A stretch of DNA of 64,000 nucleotides from NCBI RefSeq assembly GCF_014839805.1, contig NC_051142.1, positions 3,224,001 through 3,288,000 on the forward strand, in the 5' to 3' direction. Made by a program: the position numbers and the translations under genes. Position 1 is the first letter of the stretch. Each line of letters starts with the position of its first letter. Positions 13,691 through 26,201 of the stretch are shown here, piece by piece. The stretch is from Manduca sexta (lineage: Eukaryota; Arthropoda; Insecta; Lepidoptera; Sphingidae). The notes below the pieces were generated by a model, which saw nothing but the letters and a program-made list of their open reading frames with translations, made no database searches and was not told the origin of the DNA.

Positions 13691-14936
13691 TGAAGATCAC
13701 AAAGTATTACATTTCGTATCCGCAGTGAGCAAGTGTGCCATCAAACGGTTGTCCCCCGGCCTCTGCGTATCCGAGACCATTCTCACGGGAGCAAGCCCGG
13801 TTCACAAACCAACTTACTCATTTCTTAGAATACTTTAGATCTCATTATGGCGTACTTAAACTGTGACCTAGTCAGAAGTAATTCTATGAGAGATATCACT
13901 AATGTGCAAATGCCTTTGCAGAGAAATACATGCGATATACCAATACAGTAGTATTGTTGATTGTTATAGATTGGATTTTTTGCATGTTCGCTGATTTAAC
14001 CTACCGACAATGTTATTTTGTAATTTTATTGACTTGGTCAATCATTTTGTTTATTGTAAGTATTTACATATTTCAAGTGCGTTTAACTGGTTATGTCTTT
14101 AAATAAAATCATTTCTTCATAATGCTAATAAAGAGCCTTAACATTCTTGAAACTAATATTACTCGCAATATTACCAAAGAGAACATAACTCACATAACTT
14201 ATAGGAAACCATAAATAAATTTTACGTAAAGTCTACAAATATTCTTAATAATTAACGTTCCTAAAACTAATTACCATACTGCGGCCAAGTCTGTGGCAAG
14301 TTTGATGGAATTTCCTGTAACAATTGATTTTTCTAGAATTTTCCAAAGTCAACAACACGTTGACCTTCTGATTCTATGACGATCGTTACAAATCATAGTT
14401 TCCAATTGACCCCACGAATAAAGGTGTCAATTGGACCGAAAACTGTCAAACGTCAAAACAGCAAACGAGATGAGGTCGGCACGTAATTGTCTAAATTGCA
14501 CGAATATACGGACAAGTTATCAATTTAAGATCAACCACTGTTAGTTGCTTTGTTGTCTGTTCCAGTTTCGTTGGAAGAGCGTTTACCTCTACTTCCTGGA
14601 TGATATAGGCTTACACTATAGAATCATGATAGCTCCAAAATCGGCAAAACCGGCTTTAAATAATTCCATTTTGTTTTTATATCGGAAGCAGTGTTAGTTT
14701 CTGGTATAGCTTAAAAAAAATCTACAAACAGTTTACACATTGTAAAATGAGCATGCATTATTTTTGTAAAAACCAGACCTCGTTAGTTACCTAAGGTACG
14801 TAAGGGACAGGAAATCTAATAAAAAAAAAAAAAAAATTGTGCACCTTCCTTCTCTCAACAGTCAGTAAATGATGCCGGCATGCAAAAAAAAATTGGAATC
14901 TAAACGCTTCCACTTACGCAAGCAACTGTTGAAAAT

Positions 14937-15366
14937 GAATATTATAATGTTGAGTAGGACATAAAAGAGGCGGTACATTTGTCCGGGACATGACGTCAAA
15001 ATGTAAGAGTGGCTCAAAAATATATATTGTACTACTTCAAATTTTATGTCGCGGCAGTCGTGTTACTTATTCTCCGTCTCTGGTAAACTGTAGGACGAGG
15101 ACAGTGAGGTAGCGAACCGCATGCTACAAATTACAATAAGACGTTATTTTACAATGGACATTACATTACTGCGTTTCGAGTCGCGAGCGAGAGGGAAATA
15201 TTTTGAGGGTTATCATTACAAAATACTGTAAGATACGCATTGAAGCGCCGAGCCTCACTACGCCTCGCCTCATTTGAAGTAGGACGTTGTACCGGCTCAA
15301 TGCTAAAAAGAGGCTACTCTTACAAACTCTTTTTTATGTCATGTCCTACCCAACTCTAGAATATTA
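14937..15366. mobile_element. MITE-like element with long inverted termini
   Basis: The left end carries GTTGAGTAGGACAT and TGTAAGAGTGGCTC; the right end carries their complements GAGGCTACTCTTACA and ATGTCCTACCCAAC, with AATATT beyond each. About 430 bp, no transposase frame. Only one copy seen here. Confidence 0.6.
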
Positions 15367-16009
15367 CCTATGTTTGTTCGGAAGTTTTGGAGCACACTAT
15401 CTAGCGACCTTGGCCACGGAAATTACATCATAAGATGGATTAGCTTGTCAGACAAATGGCGGATTAAAAAAGGTAATTTTCTTTTCTATTTCCACTCTTA
15501 TTAGTTTTGGCTTTCAACACCAATTACTGATAACTACTGCATTATGAAAATAGATTTATAATTCATATTTTCGAATATATGCATTCTAGAAATATGGTTA
15601 ACGTGTCGTTTTGCTGGGGGGAACACTTTTTGTCTTACTTCATATTTCTTTTACTTGGCGTTATCTCGTTCTTGTGCAAGGGTCTATATATTCTTTCTCT
15701 TTACCCATGTGCTCAAGAAGGAGCATAATGTTAATATTTTTAAAAAAAATCATAATAATTATTATATTATGCACAGATTATCTTACCAGATATATGTGCA
15801 TATTAAATGGATTTAAGTACTAACAAATTTACATATAATACATGGATTATGAGTATATAAACCTAACGCATGGTTTCAACGTGCTTAGGGTAATAAATAA
15901 GGAAAATCTTCGTATGACAACACGCACGCGGTTTAACTTTCTGCAACCGATAAGCTATTAATAACAATATTAAACTATACATATATGAAGTACTTAGGTA
16001 TTGTATAAA

Positions 16010-16205
16010 ATAACTAGCTTTTGCTCGCGACTTCCCGCGTGAAGGAGGTTTCCGGAATAAAAAAACCTGCAATACATTTTCCAGAGATAGAAAGTAGCCT
16101 ATAACCTTCCCAAGGTCTAAACTATCTCCACATCAAATTTCATAAAATCTGTTCACTAGATTTAGAGAAAATCGATAAGATACAGACAGACAGAACAGGT
16201 GACTT
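16010..16205 (-). repeat. dispersed repeat family C fragment
   Basis: AACTAGCTTTTGCTCGCGAC, TTCCCGCG and CATCAAATTTCATAAAATCT on the plus strand are complements of the family tail and core. Confidence 0.55.
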
Positions 16206-16284
16206 TGTTTTATAATATGTATAGATTGCTGTAGATACCAGCTACATTTAATACTAATAGGGCGTAAGAAAATTCATATATTTC

Positions 16285-16440
16285 GCAACTAACGGCCATC
16301 GCTTCCTTCCTAATAGACCAATCATAATAAGTAATTTGTAAGCGAATCAAAAATACTTTATTGTGATTGGCCTATTTCCGAAATCGATCCGAAGATTGAG
16401 ATTGGAATCGTTTAGCTATTTAATGCAAATAGATCCATGG
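16285..16440. mobile_element. palindromic MITE family 1, copy 3
   Basis: ACCAATCATAATAAGTAATT, GTGATTGGCCTATTTCCG and GAGATTGGAATCGTTTA match copy 1. Confidence 0.6.
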
Positions 16441-16689
16441 CTAATTTTATTTGCTTATAATTTTAAGGACCAATCTATCGACGAGTAACAGCTGTTTTGA
16501 CTTTAAAGTGACAAGTGCTCAATGAAGCATCTTAGCAAGTGCCTGAGAACCTCTTCAAGCATGGAAGGGACTTACACGTAAGTACTGGTTATTAATAATT
16601 ATAATCGTACACTTTAATGGTGAAGGAAGACATCTTGAGCAAACCACGCACACACTTGAGATATATTTATAAGAAATTAGCAAATGTAT

Positions 16690-16790
16690 GCAGTATGCCA
16701 ACCCACACTAGGCCAGCATGGTGGATTAAAGCCTTAAACCCTCTCAGTAGTGGAGGAAGTCCGTGCTTAGCAATGCACAATATAGCGCTG
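16690..16790 (+). repeat. SINE family 2 fragment
   Basis: CACTAGGCCAGCATGGTGGA, then CTCTCAGTAGTGGAGGAAG, match the middle of the family. Confidence 0.6.
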
Positions 16791-18930
16791 GTATCATTAA
16801 AATTACGAATTTATACCTGTGATTTTACTTTTCTGACAGTTAGATTTATCATCTTTATGGAAATATTTCTTTTTTGTCATTGTTAACTTCGTGGAAAATG
16901 ATTGGCAAGCGAAGACAGCCTCAAAAACCTTTTAAAACAGGCTGTTATATTTATTGCATGGTAGACGTTAAGATACTAGCGCTAGATACGGCCTGAGATC
17001 TATAAATAGACACAACATCGACCTTATGTAAGTTCCAGTTGTAAAATAGTTATAAACCATTAGTTTTACAGAACTAGAAGTTCTTATAAGAAAGTCCGAT
17101 AATGCATTACAGATATTGCAGAAAAAAGAAATCATTACAAGTGTTTAAAAAAAAATGCTGTCTTTTTTTTTAAAAAAACCGCGTGAGTTTTCAAACTTTT
17201 GTAATCCTAATTTGTACGTAACGAAGTTTATCGATATTTCTTCATATAACTCTTCCATATTAGGTAAATTTAATGGGTTCTTAGTGACAACTTTTGAATT
17301 TAACTAGACTAGCAAATATTTAATTTTAACTTAAACATGAGTGTAGGTGGGCATTATTATGAAACAATCCACATTTACTTACGAGCATTTGGAGCCGTTA
17401 ACAAAACCGGTCGCTGAGGCCGGTTCCTTCATTTCTAACTTTTTAATATTACATCAGAGCAAGGCGATGTCGCCGACGGGCACCGGGTTTTCTTCGCGTT
17501 GATAGCTCAAGTGTTATAACTATACGTTTATGCTAATAGTACTCTGGTACTATTTGATGGTATGTTTAGGAAAGGATTATTCCTAAAAGGATTATATTCG
17601 TCGGACGAGGTCACTAGTCTTTTGTGAGTATAAAATATTTTTATCTAATTGAACTCTAATGTTTTATAGAGTTGGATGTGAGTTTCCATAGAAGGCGTTA
17701 ACGAACATCAGTGTATGAAAAAGGATATTCTTCCTTAAATATTTTCAGCGTCTGTAAATGGGATATAGAAATGAGGAAGACGTGTTTTGCGTGTATATGG
17801 TATAAACACGACTACTAACTAACTATAAATTTGGATACGGTCGAAACTTTTGTAGAATTATTTTCTTAAATAGTTTTGTGTGGTCATATTATCGCTCCTT
17901 CGCTTTCGGAAGGTGATACTGAAATTAAAAAATAAATATTTGCGTGAAACTACTCTGCAATGGCCAGCGAGGTTCAATTCCAGATACAAAAATCCCGCCA
18001 TTATTCTAACTACAAAGCACACAAACTTCTTATCACAATGGTGCGAAGAAGTTACTTTACACATTTTTTTTTATTCCCCTATAATTTTTTCGGCTAACAT
18101 GGAAGAACCAAACAAGGACAAACGTTGTAAAATCACATCATCTTCTATTTCAGTATCTCAATAATAATATGATGATCTGGTTTTAGCGAAACAGTTGTAG
18201 ACCTTATAATTGTACCTTAACAGACCCTTTCATGTTCCTGCATATGGCAAAATATTGTAGATATTGACTTCCTTAAATAAATATTAATATAGTATTAAGG
18301 TATTACTAGGTTCATATACCCTAAAACATGTTTGTGAACCTATGATAAGCGTGGATTAAAAAAAATCATCTTCTGTTATGACGTATGTTGTGATGGTTGA
18401 ATAACACATGAGAGGACGCGAATAGTCAGTTTTTGTTTGAGCACTTTTTATGTACCTAATATTTATAGCGAATAAGGTTTTTATATTATCCACAGATATT
18501 CATAGGTATGAGAATCTTCTGGATTATTTTTTTTTTATTTATACATTAATAATATTTGTTTTATTTATGATAACTTTAATAAAATTCGCGCATTATCAAA
18601 TCAAATATTATAATGTAATTCCACGTAAATTACAACATAAGTTAGAATATTTTGCGCCAATAAATATTTTATTTATTTGTTAATAAGTAAAGTAGTTTTG
18701 TACTCACCCAAAGGGATTATGTTTAATACTAGAATAGAAATCACAAAGCACCCTTTCCACATTTTTCAATTAGTACCAAACCGCACACCTGATGCATAAA
18801 ACACACAACCGTTGCATTTTAAAACAAATGTAATACAAGTTAGCAACACAGCACAGCTTTTGGCACGATACACGTGGACAACTGTTGTATTTTATACAAA
18901 GTAAAAATAACAGTTAAAAAACAAGTCGGG

Positions 18931-19205
18931 TATAAACTGTATCGACACTATTCACGTTCGAATTTCGAGTTCTGCACATTTTTGGCGCGAACGACACGAC
19001 CACACGCTTCGACACGGCAAAGCGGACTTGGCTGGCTTGAACGCTTGCCTGACGACTCGCTCGTGTCGCGCACGCCGCCCGCCGTCGGCGCTAGGCGATG
19101 ATTCGTACCGTTCCGCCTTCTGAAACATTCGCTCGTCAGTCCATCTCCATTTAGCATTTTATGTTCAATATTCACTGCCACCACATCACCAGTTAACCAC
19201 ATTGT
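18931..19205. promoter_or_regulatory. GC-rich island with TATAAA, possible promoter or 5' exon
   Basis: GGGTATAAACTG (TATAAA at 18931) precedes a CpG-rich block (about 18955-19110) inside AT-rich DNA. Frames on both strands are open for 75-84 codons but match nothing I know. It may be the promoter and first exon of a gene whose other exons lie outside the window or in unrecognised sequence. Confidence 0.25.
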
Positions 19206-19852
19206 ATATTCGTACCTATTATTTTACACTATTATTATGACCTTTACTTAACTGAGGATTCCAATGTTTAGTTATGCCATACATAGCCAAAACCACTTCT
19301 CTGAAAATTCAAGTAATTCAAGAGGAAGAACCAAAGGAAATCCCGGGATTTTGACGGACACGTTAAAAGTTTTTCTCTCGTTACTGTTATTCTATTTTTA
19401 GACAACCAGATTTTTTATGTTGATTTTGTTTAATAAATGCTAAGATGAACGTCATTGAATAAATGTTTATAATTTACTATATTGGTATTTTGATTATCAG
19501 TCCTAAACGGCACCAATGGGTAGGTTAAAGCATTATTAGTGCAGTAGTATTGGTTGGGGGTTCCAAGAGGGCAGATTAAGACAAAAATAATTAAAATAGA
19601 AAAAAAACGTATAGATGCGGTGATCGATAAATATTATTAATTTCATATTTTTTTCTTAAACACAATGCATTATTCTAGCCATTCTTGTATTTACATACAG
19701 CAGATGTTTTTAAATGAAAATTAAAAATAATTCGTTTTTGTAAAGTGTCCAAAAGTGCCCCCATCTCGTTCGTATAATAAATCAGTTACTGTTATTGATT
19801 TAAAAAATATATATTATAAAACAAAGTCCCTGGCCGCATCTATCTGTCTGCA

Positions 19853-20172
19853 TAATAATATCAGCCCTGTATTATATACTTGCCCACTGCTGAGCACGGG
19901 CCTCCTCTACTACTGAGAGGGATTAGGCCTTAGTCCACCACGCTGGCCTAGTGCGGATAGGTAGACTTCACACACCTTTGAAATTCCTACAGAGAACTTC
20001 TCAGATGTGCAGGTTTCCTTACAACGTTTTCCTTCACCGTTAAAGCGAACGATAAATTCACAAAGAATACACACATGATTTTAGAAAAGTCAGAGGTGTG
20101 CCCTTGGGATTTGAACCTGCGGACATTCGTCTCGGCAGTCCGTTCCACACCCAACTAGGCTATCGCCGCTTT
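19853..20172 (-). mobile_element. tRNA-derived SINE family 2, copy 1 (near full length)
   Basis: On the minus strand: GCGGCGATAGCCTAGTTGGG head, CGCAGGTTCAAATCCCAAGG B box, then a body to CAGGGCTGATATTATT. About 320 bp, matched closely by 41920-42237. Confidence 0.8.
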
Positions 20173-20179
20173 TTATTCT

Positions 20180-20350
20180 GTCTGCATGAATGCGTTAATT
20201 TAAAAAAACTACCTAACGGAATAAGATGTTTGGTATGGAGATAGTTTGAGATCCTAGGACAAAGATAGGCTCCCGGGAAAATATATAGCGTGAATTTTAT
20301 AACGGAAAACTTTAACACGCGGGCGGAGCTGCGAGCAAAAGTTAGTTTAT
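20180..20350 (+). repeat. dispersed repeat family C fragment
   Basis: TTTGGTATGGAGATAGTTTG, then CCCGGGAAAATATATAG and GCGGAGCTGCGAGCAAAAG, a typical family tail. Confidence 0.55.
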
Positions 20351-20399
20351 GATAAACCTGTGTGGCGTACATCCACGCATTTGAATTACGCGCCATAGT

Positions 20400-22860
20400 C
20401 TACGCAGCGCGCACATTGGTGCTCGGCGTAGGCTCGAGTTCACGTGCGTCCTGCGAACCCCAGTGCCTCATTACCGCACTTTTCCGCAATGGCCTCCGTA
20501 CAACAAACATTGTTATTTATTAAGCGTCTATTGAATTTGTATTATCATGTAATTAAGTAGTTATTAACATTCTGAGATAACAAGGAAAGTACTTATATAT
20601 ATATATATGGATTTAACTGGACTAACCGCATTATTTCAACTGAAATCCTCCACTTACTTATACAAGATAAAACGCAAAATAAATATTGTACTTAATCTAA
20701 ACAGAGATAGGCCCAGGATAACTAAATCAAATGTCACATTACATGATAAAAAGACAGTGTGTATTTTTAGCCTGCGGACGAATGTAGATGGCCTGTTACA
20801 TAAAAGTAATATTGCTAATAAGCTTTGGAACCATTTATTGCATCACTGCACTCTGTTATTTCCCTAGTAAAACATCCGGGCAGACTAATTTGTAAATACT
20901 TAACTGAAATATTGATAGTAAAGTGGTCAACAACAAACAGTGAAAGTATTGTGTACTCAATTGATATAATAATGTCATGAAGAAACTAGATTATAAAATG
21001 TAGCCTATTTTATAAGACACAGTAAAGTATAAATTAGGGCCTCGGCGCAGCAGTCGCTCAATTTACCATCTCCCCGGGCGGTCGAATGCTGGATTCAAAG
21101 ACCCACGAAGCTCAAGAATGTAATCCATATTGTGGTCTATGGTAAAACCGGTGATTCCAGCATCATCGTCCAGTAATATTCCACGAGAAAAAGGCTTCCA
21201 ACTGTCGACGGCTTTAGTACGCATAGATAGTAGTAGGTATATGACGTCAACGCCATCTATTAAAAAAACATGAAAATTTCAAATACTTTACACGGGAGCA
21301 AATTACCAAGTAAAATGTCATCCAAACCGGTTGTTTTTGCGTTTCAATGTAAAAAAAAAATTCTAACGATATATTTTCACAAATATTCACATTTATAATA
21401 TTAGTCAGTATAAGTACCTAAGAATAGAAAGTAAGAGTAAAACGTTAGATTAGTAAGAAAGAATTAAAGAATTCGGAAGTTCCTTACAAAATTATAACCG
21501 CAATTACCTTATTATATGTGAGCGATAATATCAAAGTTGTAACCGTAAGCATTTTTAACTATTGTCAGTATAATTTTTATATTATGTCATACCTTCACTT
21601 GCTCCGTAGTGCTCTCAGCGCTCTCATCCAATGAAACTCGAATTAAGGGATTATTGTAATATACGTACGACAGTTTTCAAGTCCGTTTTGATTTTTTTGC
21701 ATCGACTACAGTACATGCTCAACGAAACGAATCATTTATCATCGCTATACACCGTACTCGTGATATTATAAATAAAAAGAAAAAGACAATAAGCACCTAT
21801 TTACAACATATTCAATGTCCAAACCACAATAATTAGGTGGCCGTGTGAGCATACTCTGTGTTAATATGATAACTAAAATACAGCAGTTATAAAAATATTG
21901 TATAGCATTGATTTATCAATCGTATTTGTCAAACAATCAAACAAATTGAAAAAAAATTCACACCGGCGCGGCGCAGCGTGGCGCAGTCGCACAAATCATT
22001 TATTTTGTGACACACTCACCGATCATCTACACTCTAAGGTTTTACCTAGCAGTCTCACAACATTTAAAGTAAGCTTTGAGCCTATAAAAGAAGGAAAAAT
22101 TTTAAAAGCCCGAAATTTAAAAAAAAAATATACTAAACGAACTAAAGCAAAACGAACAGCGCCACCTTTATTAATCTTAAGCTCTTTCACGTTTATACCA
22201 AGCGATCTATAGATGGCGCCACAATCGAATTAAATCGCGCTCAGGTTTTTACTTTTTACACACGGCGCCAATCATACCAAAGCGTACCTCAAATCTCAAA
22301 GAAGTTGAATAGGTTCTTCCATAGATATTAACAAAAAATAACTGACTTGTTTTTACATGATAATTCCCAACCTTTTTATTGTATACTTTGCGAGACATAT
22401 TATTTTTGCATTTTATGTTTTTGATGGGATAAGTATTTATTTTTACAATTATATTTATTCGAACAGCGATTTAAAAGCAATTTCTTGTACAATACCTCGC
22501 TACTAAAAAGAAGTAAAATAAAAAGCAAACGTCAGCAGTTTTATTTAAAAAAAAAGCATTTTATAAATACAGAACTGTTAATTTCACGCTGTCGTCTATA
22601 TACGTTGTCTATGCCAAGGTAATTACCTGGAAATACGTTAGTCCTTGTTTGTTTTAGAATCTTGGAAAACCCGTATCATTCATATCGTCAACTACAATTT
22701 TAAGTATTTTCAATAGCCAAATATATGCTTGAAAATTAAGATTAAAATGAAAACTTTTTGGGATTATCCAAGCAAAGGCTATTTTAGGGATTTTTTGACT
22801 CAGCGTTCAGGGTAAATATTTGTGGGAATTGGTAACTCTGACTACCGGCCAATCAGTGTT
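20400..22860. other. gene-free sequence upstream of the Gag ORF
   Basis: Mostly AT-rich, with small GC patches at 20400-20490, 21035-21080 and 21960-22000. A TA dinucleotide run lies near 20595-20608. No match to the region downstream of the Gag ORF, so no 5' LTR was found. The 104-codon frame at 21898-22212 is Lys/Thr-rich and unrecognised. Confidence 0.5.
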
Positions 22861-22976
22861 AATTTGTCTCTGGCCTGAGTGGCGTTGTTATCGCCCGCGC
22901 GTCCTGACGCGATATTGGCGGGATAGATATCGACAGATATTATTATTAGTTAAATAATTGTTTGTTATGTAACAAA

Positions 22977-23861
22977 ATGGCGTCAAATACTTTTGAACGC
23001 TTCGATTTAGAATCGTCACAAGAATGGAAACCTTATATTGCACGATTTCGGCAATATATGATATCACAGAAGTGCGATCAAACTCTATATACAGCGCACC
23101 TTATTACCGCGGTCAGTAATCGTGTATATAAACTCATGTGTACTCTTTGCCATCCAAACAAACCAGAAAATACAGAATTTGAAGCACTTGTTGAGATAGT
23201 TGCAAATCATTTTGGACCAAAAGGTTCTGTAGTTGCTGCAAGATATGAATTTCGTAAAAGAGAACAAAGGCTTGATGAAAACATCACAGGTTTTATATAC
23301 CAGCTACAGCTTCTGGCACAAAGATGTGAATTCGATGATAAACTTGAAGAAAACTTGAGAGACCAGCTAGCTGCAGGAGTCGCCAGTGATGCTATCCGTC
23401 AAAGTTTATTCATGGAAAAGAATTTGAATTTCACACGCGCTAAAGAAATCGCATTGAATATGGAAGCTGCAGCGAATACTTGTAAGATAGGAAAGGAAAA
23501 TACTATAGACAATAAAGCCAAAATAAACACTAGCAGCACAAAATCGGCAAGAAGGAGCAGTTCGCGTTGCTGGAGATGTGGACGTATACATGATGAAGAA
23601 CCCGACGACTGTCCTTATTTACAGTTTAAGTGTAATATTTGCACAGAAAAAGGTCATTTAGCAAAAATGTGTCCACAATCTGCATCGAAATTGACCCCAT
23701 ATAATACACGAAAACGGGAAGGCTATGTGAAAAAAAGATATCACACTAGATTTAGTAATTATTTTGGTTCCGATTCTGATTCTGGTTCTGAACAATCCGA
23801 AGTTCAGGTAATAGTTAGAAAAAAGAATAAAAAACGACAACTCAGATATGTCAAAAAATAA
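22977..23861 (+). CDS. orphan Gag-like protein (Ty3/gypsy type), no pol
   Basis: Intact ORF of 294 residues from MASNTFERF (preceded by ACAAA, a better context than the in-frame ATG at 22962). Residues about 15-165 follow the Ty3/gypsy Gag capsid-like pattern: W-Y--RF, then YKLM--L--P, VEIVANHF, RYEFRKREQ, FIYQLQLLAQRCEF and LRDQLAAG. Two CCHC-like zinc knuckles follow: CWRCGRIHDEEPDDC (unusual C-x2-C-x3-H-x6-C) and CNICTEKGHLAKMC (canonical). A basic, acidic-Ser tail ends the protein. No protease, RT or integrase ORF lies nearby and no matched LTR pair was found. It is either a domesticated gag gene or the remnant of a non-autonomous element. Confidence 0.8.
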   Translation: MASNTFERFDLESSQEWKPYIARFRQYMISQKCDQTLYTAHLITAVSNRVYKLMCTLCHPNKPENTEFEALVEIVANHFGPKGSVVAARYEFRKREQRLDENITGFIYQLQLLAQRCEFDDKLEENLRDQLAAGVASDAIRQSLFMEKNLNFTRAKEIALNMEAAANTCKIGKENTIDNKAKINTSSTKSARRSSSRCWRCGRIHDEEPDDCPYLQFKCNICTEKGHLAKMCPQSASKLTPYNTRKREGYVKKRYHTRFSNYFGSDSDSGSEQSEVQVIVRKKNKKRQLRYVKK

Positions 23862-23963
23862 CAAAAATGTTTACTGAATTATTTACCTACCTGTTCACTT
23901 TTAATGTTACAACTTATAAGTAAATATTATGAATACGTAGATACTACCTGTCTATAATGTCAC

Positions 23964-24083
23964 AATAAAATATTTTTTTCACGTTTCAAGTTTTTATAAA
24001 TAGCCTATATATAGCAGGAAGCGACGCTCCATAGCGGCAAGCCGCGGAACCAGCGAATGCGAGTCTAAATAAACAATTTAGAC
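23964..24083 (+). promoter_or_regulatory. 3' region of the Gag ORF: poly(A) signals and LTR-like segment
   Basis: AATAAA at 23964 could end the Gag transcript. Further on, CTATATATAGC (24003-24013) is followed about 55 nt later by a second AATAAA (24069) in the loop of a perfect 8-bp hairpin (24063-24083, GTCTAAAT/ATTTAGAC). A TATA box followed closely by a poly(A) signal is the order seen in an LTR U3-R. No matching copy was found upstream of the Gag ORF, so an LTR remnant is only a possibility. Confidence 0.3.
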
Positions 24084-25040
24084 GGAACATAAGACGACTA
24101 AATGTTTCATTATTTTGTTTTTTTACGTAAACGTGTAATTATATATTGTAATTGTATCTAGCTATTAAGATATCGATCGAGAAAGGATAACATTTCATTC
24201 GCTCATGAAGTTTGTGAATCACTGAATGATGTCATAATTCATAACTCATAAGTAACTAATTTGAATACAAAAACTAGTGTTGCCACCAATAATCTACTAT
24301 TTACAGTGTTCAGTCAATATAGTCCGCCCAAGTATTTCTATGAACTAAATAGCAATATTAGCCATTCGACACAAAGTACTTTTATTATTTTAGCATTTTT
24401 AATAAACTGTAATTAAATAATTATTTTTACGAAAAAAAAAAACAGCAACGACGATTCAGTTAGCACGACAGCATCAAAACTTGTTGGTCAGCTGTTCAAT
24501 TCATTTACTATAGTGTTGTTAAAATACATATGAATCCATCAAGAAATCCACCAGCTCGCAGATGTTTCCTGTCTTCTGAGATATTTAGACATAATCCTGA
24601 GTGTATTCTATCCGCCCACCCGCCGTAAATGGCGGCAAAATCGTCAAGTTGGCAATGTAACATTCCACTTTCTTCATTGCACTCACATTTTTAGCAAAAC
24701 CTACTCATTAATTTTCACCCTTGAATATAAAAAATCAATACCCAAGGAATTTGTTTCATGAAGTGATAATAGGCTCACTACGCGACGTACCTCCTTATAT
24801 ATTTATATATATCATACCTACCTTTTATGTAGTTTATATTATTTCACTAATATTGGTAACACTGCTACTCCCAATATGTGTGCAGCGTAAACAGAGTAAA
24901 GTAAGTATATTATCCTCCTTTTCATTCGCTCAGACAGGAATGGTACTATATAGATACTGGTTGTAAAAGAAGAATAGAATGATATTATTGTCATCCTGCA
25001 GTATGTGCCGGTTTTTTAAGCTGAGAACTAGAGGAACTCA

Positions 25041-25073
25041 AATTTAGTGTTGTAAGTTTTACAACACTAAATT
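25041..25073. repeat. perfect 15-bp inverted repeat, 3-nt loop
   Basis: Arms AATTTAGTGTTGTAA / TTACAACACTAAATT around GTT, just 5' of the family C copy upstream of Efr. Confidence 0.85.
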
Positions 25074-25084
25074 ATCTATACTTT

Positions 25085-25440
25085 TATATAAAGTTGAAGA
25101 GTTTGTTTGTTTGTTTGAACGCGCTATTCTCATTAACTACTGGTTCGAATAGAAAAATTATTTTAGCGTTGGATAACCCATTTATCGTGGATGGCTATAG
25201 GCTACATATCATCACGCTATGACTAATAGGTGCATGTAAAATGTGGCAAAAACGGGGAAAATGTATTCCTTTTGAGTCTCCCTTGCATGAACTGTGTAAA
25301 TGGTTAAAGTTACAACAAACATGTATAACAGAAATGTAAGGTTCTAAAAAATGTATGATAAAATAAAGTCCCCCGCCACGCACTGCAGGTGATAAACTCA
25401 AAACTATCGGACAGATTTCGATAGAATTTGGTATGGAGAG
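25085..25440 (+). repeat. dispersed repeat family C, longest copy
   Basis: GAGTTTGTTTGTTTGTTTGA, ACGCGCTATTCTCATTAACT, GGCTATAGGCTACATATCAT and TTTGGTATGGAGAG. I recall this as a very common lepidopteran repeat; class not assigned. Fragments sharing parts lie at 16010, 20180, 29590, 49630 and 51650. Confidence 0.6.
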
Positions 25441-25639
25441 TTTTTTTTTGGATACCGGACCCCGCAGTCAACACCGGGGCAAACCTGCGAATGGGATATG
25501 TGAATCCCCCAGATTAGCAACTGCAGGGCGCTTGTTCGCGCGCAGTTCTACGTCTCAATGTGAAATGTGAATTAACAACGTTTCTTTGGCAGATGCGCAA
25601 ACCGCGCCTTGCCAGAGAGAGAGAGAAAAAAAAAAAAAA

Positions 25640-25770
25640 AAACAACCTTTCAAAATGTAAACGTGCCTCAAACAAAAATACCGTTTCTTAATTTTCCTAC
25701 TCTGAGTTCGATTGGGTATTTTAATATTTTTTTTAATACTTAATTAAATTAAGGCATCTAAAAAACAGGA
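25640..25770. repeat. shared 110-bp segment, copy 1
   Basis: TTTCAAAATGTAAACGTGCC, AAACAAAAATACCGTTTC and TTTTTAATACTTAATT recur in the same order at 54120-54235. Preceded by a GAGAGA and A-run tract. Confidence 0.6.
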
Positions 25771-26097
25771 TATTCGCAACAAAATCTCTCTTATATTTGG
25801 TAAAATTCGTATTTGGGTGACTTTATAATATGTAGATGACGTAGCCATAATTGTATAGAATATTTATTATTACAATCATTTTCTTCTATTTTATATTGTG
25901 AACACGCTACGTCGCCGCCGCGCCGACAGATAATTTATAATTAGGAATTCTCTGAAGGTATTTTATATCTATGGTGCACAGCGCGTAGCATCTATAATAG
26001 TAGTCTGTGTGCACAGCTCTCACAATGTTGACATGCAGTGACATCTGAAAAGTATTGGTTCGTATTTCGTGTTGGCACTTTCAGTCGCCTCTCAGAT

Positions 26098-26111
26098 CGG
26101 CGCTAGCGCCG
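26098..26111. promoter_or_regulatory. 14-bp GC palindrome upstream of Efr
   Basis: CGGCGCTAGCGCCG is a perfect palindrome about 90 nt before the Efr ATG, in a locally GC-rich patch (about 25990-26115) within AT-rich sequence. It probably marks the promoter or 5' UTR of Efr; no TATA box stands out. Confidence 0.35.
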
Positions 26112-26201
26112 CGAAGTTAGTTTTGTGTGTCAGCTTAAATTTCTAAAATAAAATACAAAATAAATATTAAAAATATTTAAGTAGTAAATAATTATACCAT
26201 A

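Noticed and set aside
16617..16886. 89-codon plus ORF
   Set aside because: Its centre is a SINE family 2 fragment and the rest is AT-rich with no family match.
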